From the NCBI GenBank assembly GCA_020847015.1, contig JADLCW010000303.1, positions 1 to 10,193 of the forward strand: DNA of 10,193 bases, written 5' to 3'. The translations under genes and the position numbers were made by a program. Under the pieces are notes generated by a model. It made no database searches and was not told the DNA's origin. It worked only from the letters and a program-made list of their open reading frames with translations. Numbering within the stretch: the stretch's first letter is position 1; every line of letters begins with the position of its first letter. Shown here in pieces: positions 1-8,403 of this stretch. This stretch comes from Thermomicrobiales bacterium. GTDB lineage: Bacteria > Chloroflexota > Chloroflexia > Thermomicrobiales > UBA6265.

Positions 1-423
1 AACGCCATGCCGCCGGTCTGCCGGTTGATGGACTACGGGAAGTTCCGCTACGAGCAAAGCCGCAAGGAACGGGAATCCCGCAAACATCAGCACGTCATCG
101 AGCTGAAAGAGGTTCGCATCCGCCCCAAGATCGACGACCACGACCTGGCAACCAAGGGGCGGCAGGCAGCCAAATTCCTGGACGGGGGCGACAAGGTGAA
201 AGTGACCGTGCTTTTCCGCGGTCGCGAGATGGCCCACCCCGACATCGGCAAGGGTCTGCTCGACCAGATGGCGGAGCAGCTCCGGCCCCACGGAACGGTC
301 GAACAACCGCCCCGCATGGAAGGGCGGACCATGAACATGTTTCTGAACCCGCTCAAACCGAAGCAGCCGAGCGGACAGGCCAACGAGAAGGATAAGGATC
401 GTGACCAAGCTGAAGACGCATAG
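1..423 (+). CDS. infC: Translation initiation factor IF-3, C-terminal part (5'-truncated by window edge)
   Basis: IF3 binds the 30S subunit, prevents premature 50S joining and checks start-codon/initiator tRNA pairing. The reading frame is open from base 1. The first visible residues (NAMPPVCRLMDYGKFRYEQ) match the end of the IF3 N-terminal domain and the start of the linker helix. The C-terminal domain follows, with the family-typical stretches ELKEVRIRPKIDDHD, AAKFLDGGDKVKVTVLFRGRE and a final NMFLNPLKP. About 140 codons are visible, so roughly the first 60 residues lie outside the window. The ATG at 7 is internal to the protein and not a start. A charged, probably disordered tail of about 20 residues (QANEKDKDRDQAEDA) follows the conserved domain. 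Its Glu/Lys/Asp codons also supply the ribosome binding site of rpmI, which starts 23 nt before the infC stop. This is the first gene of the conserved infC-rpmI-rplT cluster. Confidence 0.97.
   Translation, partial: NAMPPVCRLMDYGKFRYEQSRKERESRKHQHVIELKEVRIRPKIDDHDLATKGRQAAKFLDGGDKVKVTVLFRGREMAHPDIGKGLLDQMAEQLRPHGTVEQPPRMEGRTMNMFLNPLKPKQPSGQANEKDKDRDQAEDA
388..392 (+). promoter_or_regulatory. Shine-Dalgarno site for rpmI, inside infC
   Basis: AAGGA at 388-392 lies 8 nt before a GTG start at 401, within the infC tail codons. A second AAGGA at 394-398 is only 2 nt from the GTG and is too close to be the main site. The site supports a GTG start for L35 and suggests that ribosomes finishing infC re-initiate on rpmI. 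Confidence 0.7.
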
Positions 424-604
424 CGGCGCCAAACGGCGGTTCAAAGTCACCGCCAGTGGCAAGATCATGCACGCCAAGGGCATGAAAAGCCACAACCGCC
501 GCAAGAAGGCGCCGCGCACCAAGCGGCAGTTCGACCGAATGCTGGTGATGGACCCCGCCGACACCAAGCGGGTGCGGCGACTCCTGCCCTACGGCGTCAG
601 CTAA
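401..604 (+). CDS. rpmI: 50S ribosomal protein L35
   Basis: L35 is a small, very basic protein of the large ribosomal subunit. The 67-residue product begins (M)TKLKTHSGAKRRFKVTASGK, the characteristic L35 N terminus. The basic segment HNRRKKAPRTKRQ and the C-terminal KRVRRLLPYG follow. The length fits the family (usually about 64-66 residues). The start is GTG at 401. No ATG gives the conserved N terminus, and a good SD sits 8 nt upstream. The gene overlaps infC by 23 nt in a different frame, which implies translational coupling and helps keep ribosomal protein stoichiometry. In characterised bacteria L20 represses this cluster translationally by binding its mRNA. That regulation is known for the cluster but is not demonstrable from this window. 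Confidence 0.97.
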   Translation: MTKLKTHSGAKRRFKVTASGKIMHAKGMKSHNRRKKAPRTKRQFDRMLVMDPADTKRVRRLLPYGVS

Positions 605-607
605 TCC

Positions 608-651
608 GCCGGGGGTCGCCCGGCCACAGCCCGCGCCGCGCCTGCCGCGGC
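608..651 (+). other. Two tandem GC hairpins in the rpmI-rplT spacer
   Basis: Two stems are visible in the 73-nt spacer. The first pairs GCCGGG (608-613) with CCCGGC (619-624) around a 5-nt loop. The second pairs GCCGCG (635-640) with CGCGGC (646-651), also around a 5-nt loop. Neither is followed by a T-run, so they are unlikely to be terminators. They may be mRNA structures that adjust L20 translation or protect the message. In so GC-rich a spacer, chance stems are also plausible. Confidence 0.35.
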
Positions 652-677
652 CGCCATTCGAGGGAGCAGACACACTC

Positions 678-1040
678 ATGGCTCGCGTCAAGCGCGGCGT
701 TGTCACCCACCGCCGCCACAAGAAAGTGCTGGCCCAGGTCAAGGGCCACTATTCCACCAATAACCGCCTCTTCAAGCGCGCGCACGAGTCGATGATGCGC
801 TCGCTGGCCTACGCGTACCGCGACCGCCGCAACCGCAAGCGCGATATGCGCCGGTTGTGGATCATTCGCATCAATGCCGCCTCCCGCCTCAATGGGCTGC
901 CCTACTCGCGGCTCATCGCCGGGTTGCGCGAGGCCGAGGTGGAGATCGACCGCAAGATGCTGGCCGATCTCGCCGTGCGCGACGCCGCCGCCTTTGCCGC
1001 GGTGGTCGGCGTGGCCCGCCAAGCGCTGCCGGCCGCCTGA
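678..1040 (+). CDS. rplT: 50S ribosomal protein L20
   Basis: L20 binds 23S rRNA early in large-subunit assembly and in well-studied bacteria also represses its own operon. The 120-residue product is a near-canonical L20. It opens with MARVKRGVVTHRRHKKVLAQ, continues with KGHYSTNNRLFKRAHESMMRSL and RDRRNRKRDMRRLWIIRINAA, and then has the globular C-terminal domain containing LPYSRLIAGLREAEVEIDRK and LADLAVRD. The long basic N-terminal extension and compact helical C domain are both present at usual length (about 117-120). The ATG at 678 gives the conserved N terminus. AGGGAG at 661-666 is a somewhat distant SD (11 nt). It follows rpmI by 73 nt in the same operon, and a strong hairpin comes 19 nt after its stop. 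Confidence 0.98.
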   Translation: MARVKRGVVTHRRHKKVLAQVKGHYSTNNRLFKRAHESMMRSLAYAYRDRRNRKRDMRRLWIIRINAASRLNGLPYSRLIAGLREAEVEIDRKMLADLAVRDAAAFAAVVGVARQALPAA

Positions 1041-1059
1041 TCGGTCGACGCCGGCGTTG

Positions 1060-1088
1060 CGCCCCGTCCCGCTGGGGGCGGGGCGTTT
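1060..1088 (+). terminator. GC-rich hairpin after rplT, probable terminator or attenuator
   Basis: Bases 1060-1070 pair with 1075-1085 in an 11-bp stem with one G-U pair and a 4-nt loop (GCTG). Only three T residues (1086-1088) follow. The stem is strong but the T-tract is short, so it could be a partial terminator that reduces read-through into the methyltransferase gene starting 16 nt further on. A CCCCC run at 1097-1101, just before that start codon, could pair with the G-run of the stem's right arm as an alternative fold. Confidence 0.6.
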
Positions 1089-1101
1089 GCCTGTCTCCCC
1101 C

Positions 1102-1887
1102 ATGACCTTCGGCGACCCCATCACCAGCACCGCCAATCCGACGCTCGCCTACGTGCGCGCCCTGCTGACCCGCCGCGATCGGCGCGCGGCGGAGCGCGCC
1201 TTCGTCGTCGAGGGGCGGCGCGCCGTCGCCGACGCCATCGCCGCCGGGGCGCGCCCCACGCTGCTGCTGCTGCGCGCCGGCTCGGACGCCTCGCTGTCGA
1301 CCGAACTGCCGCCGGAGACCCCGGTCCGCCTCGTCGCGGCGCGCTCCTTCGATGCGCTCAGCGACGTCGTCCACGCGCAAGGCGTGCTGGCGGTGCTGCC
1401 ATTCCCGGATCTGCCCATCGACCCCGCCGCCACCCCGCTGGCGCTGGTGGTGGACCGCATCCGCGACCCCGGCAATCTCGGCACGCTGCTGCGGGCTGCC
1501 GCCGGAGCCGGAGCCACCGTGGTCTATCTTGCGCCGGAGACGGTCGATCCATTCAACCCCAAGGTGGTCCGCGCCGCGATGGGCGCTCACCACCGGATTC
1601 CCCTGCGTTTGCTGACGGAGGAGGCGACCACGGCATTGCGCGCCGCCGTCCCCCTGCGTGTCGTGGCGCGCGCCGATGCCCCACTGCCCTACGATGCGCT
1701 CGACTGGCGCGAACCGGCCGCGGTCATCATCGGGTCGGAAGCGAGTGGGGTGAGCGGGGAAACCGCGGCGCTGGCCACGAACGCGGTCGCCATCCCGCTC
1801 ACCGGTGGGGTCGAATCGCTCAACGCGGCAGTGGCCGGGGCCGTCATCCTGTTCGAAGCCGCGCGCCAGCGCCGCGTCGGCGGCTGA
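1102..1887 (+). CDS. TrmH/SpoU-family RNA 2'-O-methyltransferase
   Basis: This is a SPOUT-class S-adenosylmethionine methyltransferase expected to 2'-O-methylate a ribose in rRNA or tRNA. The 261-residue product has an N-terminal substrate-binding-like domain (about 12-105, with ERAFVVEGRRAVADAI). The catalytic trefoil-knot domain carries all three family motifs: DPGNLGTLLRAAAGAGA (122-138, with Asn125 and Arg131), AAVIIGSEASGVS (206-218) and IPLTGGVESLNAAVAGAVIL (231-250). The start is set at ATG 1102. It begins just before the usual SxxNPxLxxVRxL segment, and the frame upstream only overlaps rplT. No SD is visible. The start is preceded by pyrimidine-rich sequence and a hairpin, so expression may depend on read-through or restructuring. 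Methyltransferases of this family commonly follow rplT. The exact target (for example 23S G2251 as for RlmB, or a TsnR-like site) cannot be told from sequence alone. Confidence 0.93.
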   Translation: MTFGDPITSTANPTLAYVRALLTRRDRRAAERAFVVEGRRAVADAIAAGARPTLLLLRAGSDASLSTELPPETPVRLVAARSFDALSDVVHAQGVLAVLPFPDLPIDPAATPLALVVDRIRDPGNLGTLLRAAAGAGATVVYLAPETVDPFNPKVVRAAMGAHHRIPLRLLTEEATTALRAAVPLRVVARADAPLPYDALDWREPAAVIIGSEASGVSGETAALATNAVAIPLTGGVESLNAAVAGAVILFEAARQRRVGG

Positions 1888-1913
1888 CCATCGCCGATTT
1901 TTCCCCGCGCTGC

Positions 1914-1943
1914 TTCACGCATCATGACGCGGAATGCTAGACT
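1914..1943 (+). promoter_or_regulatory. Putative sigma-70-type promoter of the HU gene, extended -10
   Basis: TGCTAGACT at 1935-1943 gives a TGn extended -10 with hexamer TAGACT. TTCACG at 1914-1919 is a possible -35 (4 of 6 matching TTGACA) with an 18-nt spacer. The predicted transcription start lies near 1950, leaving a leader of about 80 nt before the HU start. The intergenic region is less GC-rich here than the flanking genes. A similar extended -10 (TGGTAGAAT) precedes the zincin gene on the other strand. Confidence 0.5.
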
Positions 1944-2028
1944 CGGCGGCCAAATATGGGCACTATGGGGGTTGGCGCCGGGTCGGTTCGCCGTGACCGG
2001 CCGCGAAACGATCGGGGAGGGACCACAG

Positions 2029-2310
2029 ATGCGGAAACAAGACATCATCAAGAACGTCGCCCGCGAGGCGAAGCTCACCGAATCGCAGGCCACCGCCGCC
2101 GTCAACGCCACCATCGATTCCATCCAGGATGCGCTGGCCCAAGGCGACGAGGTGACCATCAGCGGGTTCGGTTCATTCCGGGTGGTCGAGCGCGCCGCCC
2201 GCGAGGGGCGCAACCCGCGCACCGGCGAATCGATGACCATCGCCGCGCGCAAGAGCCCGGCCTTCCGCGCCGGCACCCAGCTCAAAGCGGCGGTGGAAGG
2301 CGAGGAGTAG
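2029..2310 (+). CDS. HU-family DNA-binding protein
   Basis: HU is a homodimeric nucleoid protein that binds and bends DNA with little sequence specificity. It supports chromosome compaction, replication initiation and recombination. The 93-residue product has the complete HU fold. A helical dimerisation part begins MRKQDIIKNVAREAKL, GFGSF is at 46-50, and the DNA-contacting arm includes GRNPRTGE (60-67) with the intercalating Pro in the NP pair. The end KSPAFRAGTQLKAAV is typical. Length matches the family (about 90). The ATG at 2029 is chosen over an in-frame ATG at 1924 because it gives the standard HU N terminus and has GGGGAGGGA (2014-2022) with 6-nt spacing. The gene appears monocistronic, with its own promoter and a hairpin shared with convergent plsX. 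HU is distinguished from IHF subunits only by overall similarity. Confidence 0.96.
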   Translation: MRKQDIIKNVAREAKLTESQATAAVNATIDSIQDALAQGDEVTISGFGSFRVVERAAREGRNPRTGESMTIAARKSPAFRAGTQLKAAVEGEE

Positions 2311-2330
2311 TCGCTGCAATCTCACCGTGG

Positions 2331-2362
2331 CGCGGTCCCGTCCTCTTCGGAGCGGGGCCGCG
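2331..2362. terminator. Hairpin between convergent HU and plsX genes, probable bidirectional terminator
   Basis: CGCGGTCCCG (2331-2340) pairs with CGGGGCCGCG (2353-2362), a 10-bp stem with one G-U pair and a 12-nt loop. It lies between the HU stop at 2310 and the plsX stop at 2398, where a terminator is expected for both strands. No strong T-run follows on either side, so the assignment rests on stem strength and position. Confidence 0.55.
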
Positions 2363-2397
2363 TTGCCTATGGCGGGCGCGCGGAAGGGCAGATCGCC

Positions 2398-3411
2398 TCA
2401 GGCGGCGTCGGGCCCCGCGTTCAACTCGGCGAGGCGCACGCCAATGGCTTCGGCCACACCCGCGACGGCTCCCTGCCGCGCTACGCCGATGGCGCTGGCG
2501 ATCGCCGTCTCATTCGACCGCCCGTGCGCGATGACGACCATGCCGGCCACGCCCAACAAGGTGGCTCCGCCCGTCTCGGCGTAGTCCAACCGACCCTTCA
2601 CGGCGCGGAACGCCGGCCGCAGCACGGCCGCGGCCAGCTTGCGCAGCGGCGTCGCCGTCACCTCGGCGCGCACCACGTCGCTCACGAACGAGGCAACCCC
2701 CTCGGCCACCTTGAGCGCCACATTGCCGGTGAATCCGTCGGTGACCACCACATCGACGATCCCGCGCGGGATGTCCTTGCCTTCCACATTGCCGCAGAAG
2801 TCGATCCCGGCCGCCGTCGCCAGCAACGGGTAGGTTTCCAGCACCAGGTGGTTGCCTTTGGTGGCTTCTTCGCCATTGCTGAGCAACCCCACAGTCGGTC
2901 GGGCGATGCCCAGCGCGCGCTCGGCATAGAGACTGCCCATCTGGGCAAACTGGACCAATTGGTGCGGTTTGGGGTCGGTGACGGCTCCCAGATCGAGCAC
3001 CAAGGTGTGACCGTGGCGAGTCGGCAGCGGAGCGACCAGCGCCGGTCGCTCCACGCCCGGAGCCCGACCCAGAATCATCAGCGCGGCGGCCATCACCGCC
3101 CCGCTGTTGCCCGCCGACACCATCGCGCTCGCGTCGCCATCACGGACGGCTTCGAGCGCCACGGCAATGCTGGAGCGGCGCTTGCGCCGCGCCGCCTGCG
3201 CCGGATGCTCGTCCATGCCGACCACTTCCGGCGCATCGCGTACGACGATGTCCACACCGGCCGTGTCGGTGCGTTCGAGTGCGGCGCGCACCGCAGACTC
3301 CGGTCCGGTCAGCAACAGGCCGACGCCGTGGCGGCGCGCCCCCATCACCGCTCCCGGCACGACCACCGCCAACCCTTGGTCTCCCCCGATGGCATCGACC
3401 GCCACCCGCAT
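2398..3411 (-). CDS. plsX: Phosphate acyltransferase PlsX
   Basis: PlsX converts acyl-ACP and phosphate to acyl-phosphate, the acyl donor used by PlsY in bacterial phospholipid synthesis; it works at the inner face of the membrane. The 337-residue product carries the family's marks in order: DAIGGD (6-11), SAGNSGA (99-105), GLLSNGEEATKGN (175-187), NVEGKDIPRG (208-217), DGFTGNVALK (225-234), DYAETGGATLLGV (276-288) and HGRSN (296-300). The length is normal. The start is ATG 3411: it gives the conserved MRVAVDAIGGD beginning and has GGGAG (3425-3421) 9 nt upstream. The same frame stays open far into the upstream M1 gene, but that extension is an artefact of GC-rich sequence. plsX often lies near fabD/fabH/acpP or rpmF, but none is visible here. 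It is the last gene of the leftward gene string, 80 nt after the M1 peptidase. Confidence 0.95.
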   Translation of the reverse strand: MRVAVDAIGGDQGLAVVVPGAVMGARRHGVGLLLTGPESAVRAALERTDTAGVDIVVRDAPEVVGMDEHPAQAARRKRRSSIAVALEAVRDGDASAMVSAGNSGAVMAAALMILGRAPGVERPALVAPLPTRHGHTLVLDLGAVTDPKPHQLVQFAQMGSLYAERALGIARPTVGLLSNGEEATKGNHLVLETYPLLATAAGIDFCGNVEGKDIPRGIVDVVVTDGFTGNVALKVAEGVASFVSDVVRAEVTATPLRKLAAAVLRPAFRAVKGRLDYAETGGATLLGVAGMVVIAHGRSNETAIASAIGVARQGAVAGVAEAIGVRLAELNAGPDAA

Positions 3412-3491
3412 GGTTGTCTGCTCCCGGTGTTGGTCTCGCGCTCGGTCGTTCATGGTGTCGCCCATCCGGGGCGGCGCGGCGGATCGCTCAC

Positions 3492-5345
3492 TCAGGGAAC
3501 CGGCGTCGCCACGCCCGCCAGCGGGAACGCCAGCGGTGGCAGTGACGCCTGGAACAGCCACGCATCGAAAAATTCGCCCAGATCGCGGCCGGAAACCTCC
3601 TCGGCGGTATCGCTGAAATCGGCGATGGTGGCATTGCCGCCGCCATAGCGCGCGGTCCAGGCGCGCAGCACCGCGAAGAACGTCTCGTCGCCCAGCTCCT
3701 GCCGCAAGGCATGGGCCGTCAAGGCGCCGCGCTCGTAGACGAGGTCGCTGGAGAAGAGGTTGTCCGCGCCGGGATCGCCTGTCAGCGCCACCGGACCACC
3801 GCCGAACGCGGCGGGCGAGATGCCCATCGCCTCCAGCGCGGCGACGGCCTCGACCGCGCTGATCTCGCGCAGCAGAGTCGCATCGGGGAGCGCGAGCGCC
3901 TCCAGGGCGAGCTCGGTCATGAATTCGCCGTCCGGCCCCAGCGCGGCCATCAGCTCGGTCGCCGTCATGCCCTCCAGCGCGCCTGGTTCGGCCAGTGCGG
4001 CCATCCCGGCGATGCGATCGTAGGAATCGCGCAGACGCGCCTGCATGGCGGCGCTGCCGTCGCGCTGCTCGATCCACAGATACATGCCGTAGTTGGCCAG
4101 CCCCTCGTTGAGAAACACGTCTTCCCAGCGCAGGATGCTGACGCTGTCGCCAAACCACTGGTGCGCCGTTTCGTGGGCGACGATCTCCTCGAACGAATCG
4201 AGATTGGCCGCCCGATCTTCCTCCGGCAGCGCGCCGACGGGATCGACGCCGTAGATCGGCATGGTTTGCGTTTCGAGCGCGAACCCGACCATCGAGTCGA
4301 CCACCGTGCCGCCGGCGAGTTCGAACGGATAGGGACCGAATCGCTCCGCGAAGAAGTCCAGCATGTCTGGGGTGACGTCGATCAAGCGCGTGCGCTGCTC
4401 GTCCGGCGTGCTTGTGGCGAACGCAAAGCGCAGCGGCAGATCGTCCGGCCCGACCGTCTCGACCACATCCAGCCGACCGGCGTGGATGGTGGCGAGGTAG
4501 CTGGCCATCGGGGAGGACATCACGAAGGTGGTCGTCACCCGGCCATCGACCTCGTCGCGCGCCGCCAGGCGTCCATTGGCCACGGCTTCATAGGGAGCAT
4601 CGACGGTGAGGCGGAAGGTGTAGGTCGCCTTGTCGGCCGGGTGGCCATTGACCGGGAACCACGTTTCGGCCCCCCGCGGCTCGCCGGCGACGAAGATGGA
4701 CCCATCGGTGGTCCACCAACCGCCGAGCGACGGGCCGTAGCGATCGACATCCGGCGCGGCGAGGAACAGCCCCCCCGGTTCCTCCTCGGCAGGCGCCGCA
4801 GCTTCGTCAACCGGGGTCGCCGCCGCCTCGGCGGCCGGCGTCGCTCCAGCGTCCAGCGCGGCGAGCAGCGCCAGAATCCCGGCGGCGGGCGGCGTGGCAT
4901 GGGTGAACGGGACGCCATGATAGGCGACCTCGACGACGAACTCGCCGCCGCGCGCCAACGGGCGCGCCGGGGTCACCGTCAATTCCTGCCCGCGCCGGGA
5001 GAATGCGGCCGGCACGCCGTCGATGCGCAGCGCATCGATGTCCAATCCGGAGAAATCGAGATTGAAGGCGCACAGATCGACTGTGGCGGTCGCCTGGATG
5101 GTCGCACTGGCGGACCGGATCGCGCCGGCCGGCACGTCGAGATCGAGATCGAGCGTGTAATGGCGGACATCGTAGCCGCTGTTGCCCATGTACGGGAAAT
5201 AGGCGTCGCCGATGCCGCTGCTGCCGGCGGCGCAGCCCGGCGCGGCCAGTCGCGGGGCCGCCGGTTGCGCCACCGCCGGCATGAGCGCCCCTGCGAGCAG
5301 CATCGCCGCCAGAGACGTCGTCGCCAGAAGCCGCCGGATGGTCAT
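3492..5345 (-). CDS. Secreted M1-family (gluzincin) metallopeptidase, aminopeptidase-N-like
   Basis: A zinc peptidase probably exported to degrade peptides outside the cytoplasm. The 617-residue product starts with a signal peptide (RR, hydrophobic core to about residue 22, possible cleavage after AVA at 26). A beta-rich N-terminal domain and the M1 catalytic domain follow. HETAH is at 391-395 and the third zinc ligand Glu414 comes exactly 18 residues later (HExxH-x18-E). ALETQTMPIY at 356-365 stands where classical aminopeptidases have GxMEN, a variant I associate with bacterial M1 members of this kind. Tyr537 in YERGA is the likely transition-state tyrosine. The large C-terminal helical domain of PepN is absent. 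There are two odd insertions: an Ala/Pro/Glu-rich stretch at about 151-198, and an extra helical segment at about 440-520 between Glu414 and Tyr537. ATG 5345 is chosen over an in-frame ATG at 5393 because it has GGGGAGG 4 nt upstream and starts the signal peptide. Specificity is not predictable. Confidence 0.92.
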   Translation of the reverse strand: MTIRRLLATTSLAAMLLAGALMPAVAQPAAPRLAAPGCAAGSSGIGDAYFPYMGNSGYDVRHYTLDLDLDVPAGAIRSASATIQATATVDLCAFNLDFSGLDIDALRIDGVPAAFSRRGQELTVTPARPLARGGEFVVEVAYHGVPFTHATPPAAGILALLAALDAGATPAAEAAATPVDEAAAPAEEEPGGLFLAAPDVDRYGPSLGGWWTTDGSIFVAGEPRGAETWFPVNGHPADKATYTFRLTVDAPYEAVANGRLAARDEVDGRVTTTFVMSSPMASYLATIHAGRLDVVETVGPDDLPLRFAFATSTPDEQRTRLIDVTPDMLDFFAERFGPYPFELAGGTVVDSMVGFALETQTMPIYGVDPVGALPEEDRAANLDSFEEIVAHETAHQWFGDSVSILRWEDVFLNEGLANYGMYLWIEQRDGSAAMQARLRDSYDRIAGMAALAEPGALEGMTATELMAALGPDGEFMTELALEALALPDATLLREISAVEAVAALEAMGISPAAFGGGPVALTGDPGADNLFSSDLVYERGALTAHALRQELGDETFFAVLRAWTARYGGGNATIADFSDTAEEVSGRDLGEFFDAWLFQASLPPLAFPLAGVATPVP

Positions 5346-5412
5346 CGTCCCTCCCCAACCACGCTGGCCGCCTGATTCCCGGGTGCGCGCCATCGTACCC
5401 CGGCCACGCCGA

Positions 5413-5434
5413 CGGGGCGGTTTCAGCCGCCCCG
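5413..5434. terminator. Perfect 8-bp hairpin between gyrB and the M1 peptidase gene
   Basis: CGGGGCGG (5413-5420) and CCGCCCCG (5427-5434) form a perfect stem with a 6-nt loop. It lies 26 nt past the gyrB stop and 68 nt before the M1 start in the direction of transcription. No T-run follows on the minus strand, so it may be a weak or factor-dependent terminator, or a structure that stabilises the gyrB 3' end while allowing read-through. Confidence 0.45.
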
Positions 5435-5459
5435 CTCGTCATGACAATCCAGCAACGGC

Positions 5460-7367
<1,908 letters not shown>

Positions 7368-7376
7368 TGGAGGTCG

Positions 7377-7382
7377 CTCCTC
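7377..7382 (-). promoter_or_regulatory. Shine-Dalgarno site favouring a TTG start for gyrB
   Basis: GAGGAG (7382 to 7377 on the minus strand) lies 9 nt before a TTG at 7367. The competing ATG at 7391 has only U/G/C-mixed sequence (GTTGTTGTTGCACATTC) before it. The spacing argues that translation starts at TTG, giving MATTVTGYDASSIQVLEG. The GAGGAG could also simply be Glu codons if the ATG is used. Confidence 0.5.
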
Positions 7383-7437
7383 TCGGTCCATGAATGTGCA
7401 ACAACAACGATGAATGGCGGCCGACAACGCCGCCGGG

Positions 7438-8373
7438 TCAGGCGGCGCGCGGCAGGCGATCGGCGAAGAAGACGAAGCGCGCCAGCGACAACCCGGTCGC
7501 CGCGAAGGCGTAGAACACGATGGCGATGACGATCCCGACCGGGCCGCGCGCCACCATCGCCAACAACGGCGGCAGCGAGAACAGCGCCACCCACAACGTC
7601 AGCAGCAGACCGATGGTGCGCCAGGGAAAGCGCTGCACCACGCGGGCGCTCAACCGCATGGCGCGGATCGGCCCCACCCCGGCCACGACGATCGCTTCCG
7701 CCACGAAGGCCAGCAGGAAGGCGGCGACGAACACCGCCATGCTCACCACCAAACCGAACAGCGGCAGCAAATCGATGCCGGCCATCTGCAAGATCGCCAG
7801 CAGGACGCCGGCCGGCACGGCGATGCCCAGCACCGCCGCTGCCGCCAGCCCAAGAAAGCCGAGATAGCGCGCAAAATTGCGCAGCACGTCTCGCCCCAGA
7901 TTGGCGTCGAGCAACGGCGCCCCGAGGGCGATCCGCCCCAACAACGTCTTGAACGCCATCGTCAGCAACACCGCCAACGCCACCAGCAACACCCCCGCCG
8001 CCACGGCGCCGCCCGCGCTCAGCACGACGGCGGGGCGGTCGGTGAAGGTCATGCCCATGGCGACCCGGTCGGCCCCGGTCAACAGCGATGGGACGAACCA
8101 GCCCACGATCGCCGTCAGATCGCCGGTCTGCCCCCACCGGGTCAGCGCCTCGACCATGGTGGGATCGACCCCCGGCTGGTCGGACAGCGCCGCGGTCAGG
8201 GGGCTGGTCAGCGCCGCCGGCGACAAACGCGGCCCCTTCCAGAGCCAGGCGTCCACGATCAGTGGGAACAGCGCCGGAACCGGCGCGACCAGCAGAGCCG
8301 AGAAGGCCAGCGCGATCGTTTCAAAAATACCCGGCAGCTTCGGTTCAGCGGCGGTCCGGGCGCGACGTTCCAT
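7438..8373 (-). CDS. Polytopic membrane protein, function unknown
   Basis: I do not recognise a family. The 311-residue product is strongly hydrophobic, with likely membrane segments near 17-43, 113-141, 169-198, 201-231, 252-274 and 277-300. A hydrophilic loop at about 44-110 probably holds short amphipathic stretches, and there is a basic N terminus (MERRARTAAEPK). Cytoplasmic-style positive patches occur at RDVLRNFARY (161-170) and RAMRLSARVVQRFPWR (237-252). The latter resembles a charged loop between helices of generic bacterial integral membrane proteins. No catalytic or transport signature is seen and no cysteines are present. The ATG at 8373 follows an SD-like GGAGGCAAGG about 9 nt upstream. 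The gene lies 30 nt after the zincin gene and 70 nt before gyrB on the same strand, so co-transcription is likely, but this does not reveal its role. Confidence 0.85.
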   Translation of the reverse strand: MERRARTAAEPKLPGIFETIALAFSALLVAPVPALFPLIVDAWLWKGPRLSPAALTSPLTAALSDQPGVDPTMVEALTRWGQTGDLTAIVGWFVPSLLTGADRVAMGMTFTDRPAVVLSAGGAVAAGVLLVALAVLLTMAFKTLLGRIALGAPLLDANLGRDVLRNFARYLGFLGLAAAAVLGIAVPAGVLLAILQMAGIDLLPLFGLVVSMAVFVAAFLLAFVAEAIVVAGVGPIRAMRLSARVVQRFPWRTIGLLLTLWVALFSLPPLLAMVARGPVGIVIAIVFYAFAATGLSLARFVFFADRLPRAA

Positions 8374-8403
8374 CAGTTGCTGCCTTGCCTCCGTCCGGTC
8401 TCG

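Noticed and set aside
874..1101. Earlier start for the methyltransferase, inside rplT
   Set aside because: The additional residues are a shadow of the L20 gene; the conserved family N terminus begins after ATG 1102.
1924..2028. Earlier in-frame start for HU (ATG 1924)
   Set aside because: It would add 35 unrelated residues to a protein with a standard N terminus, it overlaps the putative promoter, and the strong SD is placed for ATG 2029.
2398..4158. 586-codon frame that would fuse extra sequence to the N terminus of PlsX
   Set aside because: The upstream 249 residues are an out-of-frame reading of the M1 gene. PlsX has a canonical start and SD at 3411.
3711..5375. 554-codon open frame on the + strand opposite the M1 peptidase
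   Set aside because: Its product is Arg/Gly/His-rich without domain features, and the M1 gene on the other strand has an intact signal peptide and catalytic motifs.
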